From Apteryx mantelli (Eukaryota > Chordata > Aves > Apterygiformes > Apterygidae): a stretch of DNA of 64,000 nt. The notes under the pieces are model-generated. The model made no database searches, was not told the DNA's origin, and saw nothing but the letters and a program-made list of their open reading frames with translations. Of this stretch, positions 56,801-64,000 are shown piece after piece (position 1 is the stretch's first letter; the number at the start of each line of letters is the position of its first letter). The position numbers and the translations under genes were made by a program. The DNA is taken from positions 190,001-254,000 of the forward strand of contig NC_090015.1 in assembly GCF_036417845.1 (NCBI RefSeq), in the 5' to 3' direction.

Positions 56801-57119
56801 CGCCGGCCGCGGGCGACGCCTGGCCGCCTTCGCCGGCCCCGCCCTCTTCCGCCTGGCCGTGGTGGGGCTGCGGGGCGCCGTGGGGCTGGGCGCCCGCCGC
56901 GCCCTGGCGCCCTACGCCCGCATGGAGGCCCTGGCCCTGCTCGGGGGGCTGGTGAACGTGGCGCGGGTGCCCGAGCGCTGGCGCCCCGGCGCTTTCGACT
57001 ACTGGGCCAACAGCCACCAGCTCATGCATCTCCTGGTGGCTTTGGGCATCTTGCATCTCCATTGGGGCGTGGCCGCCGACCTGCACTGGGCGGCCCGGCA
57101 TCCCTGCCCCACGGCGTGA
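50815..57119 (+). CDS. PAQR4: PAQR4, complete, seven-pass PAQR family protein
   Basis: Multipass membrane protein of the progestin and adipoQ receptor family; PAQR4 is reported to stabilise CDK4 and to act in Golgi and sphingolipid biology. Three coding exons: 50815-50980, 51520-51741, 56689-57119; GT/AG and phases agree, 272 residues (human 273). The N-terminus carries PHLQFNPFVLGGYRPASSG and SLFYLHNELGNIYTH, nearly the human sequence. Family residues are present: VVYHVFMSH, LLALDLCGVALVNTLG, and FDYWANSHQLMHLLVALG near the end. Exon 3 was chosen as the third of three tandem copies because only it continues to the conserved C-terminus (GGLVNVARVPERW onward). Intron 2 is nearly 5 kb of repeats made from copies of exon 2 and exon 3. 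Convergent with PKMYT1, as in human. Confidence 0.96.
50998..51425 (+). repeat. ~125-bp repeats in PAQR4 intron 1
   Basis: Three long units combine the dispersed core CCCGGACGCCTGGGCCCC with CCTGCCCTAATTAGTTCCTG and CCAATGGGGAACAGTTCCC, plus C homopolymers. Confidence 0.85.
51742..54290 (+). repeat. Exon 2 tail copies in PAQR4 intron 2
   Basis: Five long copies of the exon 2 end (about 51831-51895, 52707-52772, 53050-53115, 53433-53499 and 53761-53829), each with CTCTACCGGCGCCTCCTGG or a close form and CAACACGCTGGGTAGGTG at the donor. Shorter diverged copies (CATGGCGTCGCCTTCATC ending CTGGGTGAG) lie near 52015, 52188, 52333, 52548, 52889, 53269, 53604 and 53938. Intervening units are GTGGGGCTGGGGACGCCG type. 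Confidence 0.93.
54300..56688 (+). repeat. Tandem segmental copies carrying partial exon 3 of PAQR4
   Basis: A block starting GAGACGCGCTATGGGGCAGG and passing through the acceptor CTCCCCCCACCAG into exon 3 occurs at about 54308, 55797 and 56570. Exon 3 copies start at 54426, 55910 and the functional 56689. The first copy matches exon 3 for about 170 bases apart from a missing 27-bp piece; the second for about 100 bases; both then pass into GGGGCTGGGGAC repeats. Between them are TGTGGGGCAGGGCTGGGAGA units with TAGGTGAGTATGGGAC donor-like motifs. Confidence 0.93.
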
Positions 57120-57124
57120 GGCGC

Positions 57125-58870
57125 CCGCCGGTGCTCCTACCCCCGCGGTGGGGATGGTGGCGCCGTGCTGTGGACGGATGGAGGTGTTTATGGAGGTCCA
57201 TCACCGTGCCGTGGGCAACCGGAGGTGTTTATGGAGCTCCATCACCGTGCCATGGACAGTCGGAGGTGTTTATGGAGCTCTGTCACCATGCCGTGGACGG
57301 TTGGAGGTGTTTATGGAGCTCCGTCACCGTGCCATGGACAGTCGGAGGTGTTTATGGAGGCCCATCACTGTGCCATGGGCAACTGGAGGTGTTTATGGAG
57401 GTCCATCACCCTGCCGTGGACAGTTGGAGGTGTTTATGGAGGCCCATCACCATGCCATGGGCAGCCGGAGGTGTTTATGGAGCTCCATTGCCATCCATGG
57501 GCAACTGGAGGTGTTTATGGAGCTCCGTCGCCGTGCCGTGGACAGTCGGAGGTGTTTATGGAGCTCTATCACCGTGCCATGGACAGTTGGAGGTGTTTAT
57601 GGAGCTGCGTCACCGTGCCGTGGGCAACTGGAGGTGTTTATGGAGCTCTGTCACCGTGCCGTGGGCAACTGGAGGTGTTTATGGAGCTCTGTCACCGTGC
57701 CATGGGCAACTGGAGGTGTTTATGGAGGCCCATCACCGTGCCATGGGCAAGCGGAGGTGTTTATGGAGCTCTGTCGCCGTGCCATGGACAGTCGGAGGTG
57801 TTTATGGAGCTCCGTCACTGTGCCATGGGCAACTGGAGGTGTTTATGGAGCTCCGTCACCGTGCCGTGGACAGTTGGAGGTGTTTATGGAGCTCCATCAC
57901 TGTGCCATGGGCAACTGGAGGTGTTTATGGAGCTCCGTTGCCATCTGTGGGCAACCAGAGGTGTTTATGGAGTTCCATCACTGTGCCATGGACAGTTGGA
58001 GGTGTTTATGGAGGTCCATCACCGTGCCATGGGCAACCGGAGGTGTTTATGGAGCTCCATCGCCATCTGTGGGCAACCAGAGGTGTTTATGGAGTTCCAT
58101 CACTGTGCCATGGACAGTTGGAGGTGTTTATGGAGGTCCATCACCGTGCCATGGGCAACCGGAGGTGTTTATGGAGCTCCATCGCCATCCATGGACAGTT
58201 GAAGGTGTTTATGGAGCTCTGTCACCGTCCGTGGACAGTTGAAGGTGTTTATGGAGCTCCGTCACCATCTATGGGCAACCAGAGGTGTCCATGGACAACC
58301 AGAGACATCCATGGAGATCCAGTGCCATCTGTGGAGATCCAGCGTCGCCCATGGTAACCAGAGATGTCTATGGAGGCCTGTCACCGTCTGTGGGCAACCG
58401 GAGGTGTTTATGGAGCTCCGTCACCATCTGTGGGCAACCACAGATGTCCAGGGGCAACCAGAGACATCCGTGGAGGTCCAGTGCCACCATCTGTGGAGAT
58501 CCAGCATCGCCCATGGTAACCAGAGATGTCTATGGAGATCCATCACCATCCATGGGCAAACAGAGGCATCCGTGGAGATCCAGCATCATCCATGGACATC
58601 CAGTGCCACCATCCATGGACATCCGGCATCGCCCATGGGCAACCAGAGACGTCTATGGAGATCCATCATCATCTTTGGGCGACCATCACCACCCGTGGGC
58701 CACCAGAGACGCCCAGGGAGATCCAGTGTCACCATCCATGCACATCCGGCATCATGCATGGGCAACCATCACCATCCGTGGAGATTCAGTGCCACCATCC
58801 ATGGAGATCCAGCATCATCCGTGGAGATCCAGTGCCACCATCCATGGACAGCTGGTGCTAGCCACGGGCA
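57125..58870 (+). repeat. ~41-bp minisatellite in PAQR4 3' UTR
   Basis: Units GGAGGTGTTTATGGAGCTCC plus ATCACCGTGCCATGGGCAACT, about 28 copies, start within 60 bases of the PAQR4 stop. They decay after 58260 into GGGCAACCAGAGACATCC and CCATCCATGGAGATCCAG units. Confidence 0.92.
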
Positions 58871-58888
58871 ACCGGAGATGTCCATGGA

Positions 58889-59035
58889 CAACCAGCTCGT
58901 GCACCCGCTGGTGGCCCCAGACATCCTGCACCGCAGGCCAGGCCCCTCCCCGGAGCCGCCTGCCACCCCTGCCCCACGGCGTGACGCACCTGTGGGTGGC
59001 CCCTGCCCCGTGGGATGGACGGTGGCGCCTAGGGA
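58889..59035 (+). pseudogene. Decayed copy of the PAQR4 C-terminal end
   Basis: The stretch AACCAGCTCGTGCACCCGCT onward parallels the PAQR4 end (CACCAGCTCATGCATCTCCT, then CTGGTGG, CATC and TGCA), and shares the exact run CCTGCCCCACGGCGTGA that contains the true stop codon. A diverged fragment of PAQR4 exon 3 lying inside the gene's own 3' UTR; not expected to be coding. Confidence 0.7.
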
Positions 59036-59149
59036 CAACCGGAGCCGTCTGTGGACCTCCAGCACCATCCATGGACAGCCGGAGATGGCCAGCGGACACC
59101 CGGCGGCGGCTGTGGACCTCTCGCGCCCTCGGTGCGGTCTCGTTGGCCA

Positions 59150-60420
59150 ACCACCCCCCCTCGCCGTCATCCCGTTGGCCAACCACCACCGCCCTCGTTG
59201 CCAACCTGTTGGCCAACCAGTGCCACCATCCCGTTGGCCAACCACCACCCTTGTTGCCATCCCGTTGGCCAACCACCACCCTCGTTGCCAACCTGTTGGT
59301 CAACCAGTGCCACCATCCCATTGGCCAACCACCACCCTTGATGCCATCCCGTTGGCCAGCCAGTGCCACCATCCCGTTGGCCAACCACCACCTTCACCGC
59401 CATCCCATTGGCCAACTGCCCTCCTCGCCATCCCATTGGCCAACTGCCCTCCTCGCCATCATCCCATTGGCCAACCACCACCCTCGTTGCCATCCCCTTG
59501 GCCAGTCAATGTTGCCAACCCGTTGGCCAACCACCACCTTCACCGCCATCCTGTTGGCCAACCAACGTTGCCAACTCATTGGCCAACCAACGTTGCTGTC
59601 ATCCCGTTGGCCAACCAGTGCCAGTGCCACCCTCCTGTTGGCCAACCACCACCTTCACCGCCATCCCATTGGCCAACCAGTGCCACCATCCCATTGGCCA
59701 ACCAACGTTGTCAACCCATTGGCCAACCAGTGCTGCCATTCCATTGGCCAACCAACGTTTTTGTCATCCTGTTGGCCAATCAGTGCCACCATCCTGTTGG
59801 CCAACCCCCACCCTTGTTGCCATCCCATTGGCCAACCAGCGTTGCCAACCCGTTGGCCAACCACCACCCTTGATGCCATCCCGTTGGCCAACCAACGCTG
59901 CCATCCCATTGGCCAACCACCACCCTCGTTGCCAACCCGTTGGCCAACTGGTGCCACCATCCCATTGGCCAACCAATGTTGCTGCCACCCTGTTGGCCAA
60001 CCAGTGCCACCATCCCATTGGCCAACCACCACCTTCACCGCCATCCCATTGGCCAATCAGTGCCACCATCCCATTGGCCAACCACCACCCTTGTTGCCAT
60101 CCCGTTGGCCAACCACCACCTTCACCGCCATCCCATTGGCCAACCAATGTTGCCAACCCATTGGCCAACGGGTGCCATCATCCCGTTGGCCAACCACCAC
60201 CCTCGTTGCCATCCCGTTGGCCAACCAACGTTGCTGCCATCCCCTTGGCCAACCACCACCTTCACCGCCATCCCATTGGCCAACTGCCCTCCTTGCCATC
60301 ATCCCATTGGCCAACCACCACCCTCGTTGCCAACCTATTGGCCAACCAGTGCCACCATCCCATTGGTCAACCACCACCTTCACCGCCATCCCGTTGGCCA
60401 ACCAATGTCCCCCACCGTGC
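59150..60420 (+). repeat. TTGGCCAACC minisatellite, distal PAQR4 3' UTR
   Basis: Dozens of units of about 25-31 bp containing CCCGTTGGCCAACCACCACC or CCCATTGGCCAACCAGTGCC. Each carries the palindrome TTGGCCAA; where the preceding base is A it also makes an inverted CCAAT box. Confidence 0.92.
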
Positions 60421-60612
60421 CATGGCCCAACGCCACGGTTGGCCAACCGGCGCCTGCCCCACACGGATGTCCCCCACGGCCAACCAGCGCCCGCCCCACG
60501 CCGTGACCCACAGAGGTCCCAGCGGCCAACCGCTGTCCCCAACGCCGTCGCCATCCCGTTGGCCAACCGATGTCCCCCCCGCGCTCCGACCCCGTTCCCG
60601 GAGGGCGACGCC

Positions 60613-60618
60613 AATAAA
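60613..60618 (+). promoter_or_regulatory. PAQR4 poly(A) signal
   Basis: AATAAA in GACGCCAATAAAGCGGGG. It gives PAQR4 a 3' UTR of about 3.5 kb and places its cleavage site about 20-40 bases from that of convergent PKMYT1. Confidence 0.75.
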
Positions 60619-60677
60619 GCGGGGAGGCAGGCGGCAGCGGCTGCTCCGTGGGGCGGCGCCGTGGGGCGGCCGGGCCC

Positions 60678-60683
60678 TTTATT
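60678..60683 (-). promoter_or_regulatory. PKMYT1 poly(A) signal overlapping the stop codon
   Basis: Plus-strand TTTATT is AATAAA on the minus strand. The last codons are CAA TAA, so the stop TAA (60681-60679) lies inside the hexamer. Confidence 0.75.
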
Positions 60684-62265
60684 GGGGCGGAGCTTCGGGC
60701 TCCTCCTCGAAGGTGAGGGTGCGGCGCAGGGTCCCCAGGGGGCCGGGGCTGCCGTCGGGGGACCTGCGGGGACGGTGGCCGTCAGCCGTCGCGGGTGGCG
60801 GGACAACGTGTGGGGCAGAGTTTTGGGGGCACGTGTGGGGCAGGGACTCACCCGCTCCTGGAGCCGCTCCGTGGGGCAGGGCTGTGGCGGGGGGTGGAGG
60901 TGGCACCTGGGGACGTGGCGCGGCCCGGGCGGGAGAAGGAGGTGGGGCTGCAGGGGGGGGGGGGGGCACAGGGTTGGGGGTCAGCTATGGGGCGCCCCAC
61001 GGCGCGGCATAGCCCCGCCCCCACGGCGTAGCCCCGCCCCCTCCACTCACCTATCCTGCAGCGAGGCGGACCAGGCGCCGCCGGGGCGCCCCGGGTCGCT
61101 GCGCACCCACCGCGCAGGGCCCTCGTCTTCGTCGCCCTCGTCTTCGTCCCAGTCGCCGGCGGGGCCCGGGCGGGGCGGCCGTGGGGGGCGAGGGGGCGTG
61201 GCCGGGGCCCGCAGCCAGCGCGCCGGGCCCCATAGCGCGCCCCACAGCCACCGCAGCAGGGCCCGCACGTCCTGGGGGGCAGAGGAACGGCGTCACCCAG
61301 GTGGGTACGTCGTTACGGAGGGCCACCACGCCTTAACGCCGGACGGGCGCGCGCCGTGGGGCGCAACCGCGCCGTGGGGCGCGGTGGAGGCGGGGACTCA
61401 CCTGCAGCAGCCGCCCCGCCCGCCGCAAGCCCTTGTCGGCCAATCGGGGTGAGGGCTCGCCACCGCCCCGCCCGCCGCACCAACGCCGTGCGCAGCAGAG
61501 CTTCCACCGAAGGTCGCCGGCCCGGTTCCGGCTCCAGCATGGCCACCAGCAGCTTCCGGAGCTCCGGAGACAACCCTGCGCCGAGGAAGACGCCGAGGAA
61601 GGTCAACCGAGAGGGTCCGGGGGAGGAGGAGGAGGATGAGGAGGGCGGCGGGACCGCGGTGGCTCACCCGCCGCCAACGCCGCCGGCAGCCGTCCCCGCC
61701 GCAGCTCCTGCCACCCGTCGCCGGCAGCCGGCAGCTCCCGCCCGGCCGCCACCTCCAAGAGGGTGAGGCCCAAGCTGAAGACGTCGGCGGCGGGACCCAG
61801 GTCGCCCCGCAAGGCTTCGGGCGCCAGGTACCTGGGGTCGCCCTCGGCGCCGTCGCCCGGCCGCCCGCCCGGTTCCAGCAGGCACCCGAAGTCGCCCAAG
61901 CGGCACCCGCCGGGGCCCAGCAGCACGTTGGCCGGTTTGACGTCCAGGTGGGCCAAGCTCTTGGCGTGCAGGTGGCCCAAGGCTTGCAGCAGGTCCCAGA
62001 GGTAGGCGGTGGCCCGCCAGGAGGCCAGGCCACCGCCGTCACCGTCGCCGGGCGCCCGCAGCGGGCCGCCGGGACACAGCTCGCTCTGCAGGTAGAGTTG
62101 GCCGCGCTCTTCCCAGGCGCGCACCAGGCCCAGGCAGTGCGGGTGACGGCCCACCCGCTCGTGCTTGCGCACCTCGGCCAGCTTGCGGCGGCGGTCGGCG
62201 GCGCCCCGGAACGGTTCCAGGGTCCGTTTGACGGCGTAGAGGCGGCCGTCTTCGCGGCTGCGGAC
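60679..62265 (-). CDS. PKMYT1: PKMYT1 (Myt1), 3' five exons: kinase domain to C-terminus
   Basis: Membrane-bound Wee1-family kinase that phosphorylates CDK1 on Thr14 and Tyr15 and holds cells in G2. Minus-strand exons: 62265-61668, 61575-61402, 61271-61051, 60947-60852, 60763-60679. The large exon starts [20 protein letters not shown] (catalytic Lys in AVK), then LYLQSELC, catalytic [13 protein letters not shown], metal-binding LGDFG, and [13 protein letters not shown], closely matching human PKMYT1. The next exons give [20 protein letters not shown], the membrane segment [16 protein letters not shown] and an acidic stretch. The protein ends with an RxLxF-type cyclin-docking match (RTLTF) and EEEPEAPPQ-stop. 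Exon 61575-61402 has one base too many for the expected frame; the best place is the four-base G run at 61446-61449, probably a consensus error. The glycine loop and N-terminus lie beyond the window. Confidence 0.94.
60764..61400 (-). other. Compact PKMYT1 introns, no further genes
   Basis: The introns between the last PKMYT1 exons are 88, 103 and 130 bases, GC-rich and without large arrays, unlike most introns in the window. Confidence 0.7.
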
Positions 62266-62289
62266 CTGCGGGGCGGGAAAGGGGGGCGC

Positions 62290-64000
62290 CAGGTCATGGT
62301 GGAACCTTCTAGACCTCCACGAAGGAGCCCAACCTCGTGGTGGTACCTTCTAGACCTTCCTGAAGAAACCTGAACCCATGGTGGTACCTTCTAGACCTCC
62401 GTGGAGAAACTCAACCCCATCCTGGTACCTTCTAGACCTCCATGGAGAAGCCCAACCTCATGGTGGTACCTTCTAGACTTCCCTGAAGGAGTCTGAACCC
62501 ACGGTGGTACCTTCTAGACCTTCCTGAGGAGCCCAACCCCATGGTAGTAACTTCTAGACCTCCATGAAGGAGCTCAACCCCATGGTGGCACCTTCTAGAC
62601 CTCCATGGAGGAGCCCGAACCCATGGCGGTACCTTCTAGACCTCCCTGAGGGAGCCCAACCCCATCCTGGTACCTTCTAGACCTCCCCGAAGGAGCCCAA
62701 CCCCGTGGTGGCACCTTCTAGATCTCCATGGAGGAGCCCAACCCCATGGTGGCACCTTCTAGACCTCCATGGAGAAGCCCAACCTCATGGTGGTACCTTC
62801 TAGACCTTCCTGAAGGAGCCTGAACCTGTGGTGGTACCTTCTAGACCTCCATGGAGGAGCCCAACCTCGTGGTGGTACCTTCTAAGACCTCCATGGAGAA
62901 GCCCAACCCCATCCTGGTACCTTCTAGACCTCCATGGAGAAGCCCGACCTCATGGTGGTACCTTCTAAACCTTCCTGAAGGAGCCTGAACCTGTGGTGGT
63001 ACCTTCTAGACCTTCCTGAAAGGAGCCTGACCCCATGGTGGTATCTTGCAGGCCTCCCCAAAGGAGCCTGAACCCATGGTGGTACCTTCTAGACCTCCAT
63101 GGAGGAGCCCAAACCCGTAGTGGTACCTTCTAGACCTCTGTGGAGGAGCTGGACCCCATGGTGGCACCTTCTAGACCTCCATAGAGAAGCCCAACCCCAT
63201 GGTGGCACCTTCTAGACCTCCGTGGAGGAGCCCAACCTCGTGGTGGCACCTTCTAGACCTCCATGGAGGAGCCCAAGCCCATGGTGGCACCTTCTAGACC
63301 TCTGTAGAGGAGCTGGACCCCATGGTGGTACCTTCTAGGCCTCCATAGAGGAGCCCAACCCCATCCCTGTTCTTTATAGACCTCGCTGAAGGAGCTCAAA
63401 CCCATGGTGGTATCTTCTAGACCTCCATGGAGGAGCCTGAACCCATGGCGGTACCTTTTAGACCTCCCTGAGGGAGCCCAACCTCGTGGTGGCACCTTCT
63501 AGACCTCCATGGAGGAGCCCAACCTCATGGTGGCACCTTCTAGACCTCCATGAAGGAGCCCAACCTCATGGTGGCACCTTCTAGACCTCCATGGAGGAGC
63601 CCAACCCCGTGGTGGCACCTTCTAGACCTCCACGGAGGAGCCCAACCCCGTGGTGGCACCTTCTAGACCTCCATGGAGGAGCCCAACCCCATGGTGGCAC
63701 CTTCTAGACCTCCACGAAGGAGCCCAACCCCATGGTGGCACCTTCTAGACCTCCACGGAGGAGCCCAACCCCGTGGTGGCACCTTCTAGACCTCCATGGA
63801 GGAGCCCAACCCCGTGGTGGCACCTTCTAGACCTCCACGGAGGAGCCCAACCTCGTGGTGGCACCTTCTAGACCTCCACGGAGGAGCTGGGACCTCACGT
63901 TGGTCCCTTAAAGATCTCCCTGAGGGAGCCTGACCGTGGTGGCACCTTCCGAGACCTCCCCAAAGCAGCCTGACCCCAGGGTGGTCCCCTATAGATCAGT
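62290..64000 (+). repeat. ~38-bp minisatellite in upstream PKMYT1 intron
   Basis: About 45 units CCTTCTAGACCTCCATGGAG plus GAGCCCAACCCCATGGTGGCA run to the edge of the window. Relatively low GC for this region. No PKMYT1 exon was recognised in it. Confidence 0.92.

Noticed and set aside
1-64000. Transposable elements, endogenous viral elements and tRNA genes
   Set aside because: I looked for LINE-like reverse transcriptase, LTR pairs, SINE tails and tRNA cloverleaf boxes by eye and saw none. Old, very decayed fragments could be missed without a search.
62290-64000. A PKMYT1 exon with the glycine loop within the 38-bp array
   Set aside because: No GEGSFG-like coding was found on the minus strand of this array, so the N-terminal exons are placed beyond the window.

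Overview
The window looks like a piece of a bird dot microchromosome. It is extremely GC-rich, has very short exons in compact genes, carries minisatellites in almost every intron and UTR, and contains a 200-N assembly gap (13282-13481). I see no recognisable transposable element. The bird assignment is inferred from this architecture and from protein similarity recalled from memory; no search was run.

Seven vertebrate genes can be read by eye. From left to right they are: SRCAP (+; last three coding exons, 1-3266); RNF40/BRE1B (+; first two coding exons, 11027-12163, the rest lost at the gap); ARMC5 (+; an armadillo-end exon and the BTB exon, 14942-20114, N-terminal part lost at the gap); TGFB1I1/Hic-5 (+; complete, 11 coding exons, 22315-34053); KREMEN2 (+; complete, 8 exons, 39620-49364); PAQR4 (+; complete, 3 exons, 50815-57119); and PKMYT1 (-; five 3' exons, 60679-62265, upstream exons beyond the window). 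In human, the first four lie on 16p11.2 and the KREMEN2-PAQR4-PKMYT1 trio on 16p13.3. Here the two blocks abut between 34 and 39.6 kb.

The remaining sequence is almost wholly tandem repeat. Its most striking property is that several arrays are built from the splice junction beside them. In KREMEN2 intron 5 the tail of the CUB exon is repeated about eight times. In PAQR4 intron 2 the tail of exon 2 recurs in long and short forms, and the start of exon 3 with its acceptor is present three times. KREMEN2 intron 3 repeats a donor-like motif, and TGFB1I1 intron 10 repeats an acceptor-like motif. In ARMC5 a 51-bp array of about 42 units stays open in frame, and each unit carries a phase-0 acceptor-like CAG. 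A 19-bp core, GGGGCCCAGGCGTCCGGGA, recurs in both orientations at many separate places.

Three promoter-like regions stand out: a CpG island with seven CCAAT boxes and two NRF1 sites at 8.2-8.8 kb (probably RNF40); an 11-copy array of NRF1 palindromes at 38.2-38.7 kb upstream of KREMEN2; and a PAQR4 upstream region with octamer, CArG and CRE motifs at 50.1-50.8 kb. Poly(A) signals were found for SRCAP, ARMC5, TGFB1I1, KREMEN2, PAQR4 and PKMYT1; the PKMYT1 signal overlaps its own stop codon.

The genes share no single pathway: chromatin remodelling (SRCAP), H2B ubiquitination (RNF40), a cullin-3 adaptor (ARMC5), focal-adhesion and nuclear-receptor scaffolding (TGFB1I1), Wnt/DKK co-reception (KREMEN2), a Golgi or membrane PAQR protein (PAQR4) and CDK1 inhibition (PKMYT1).
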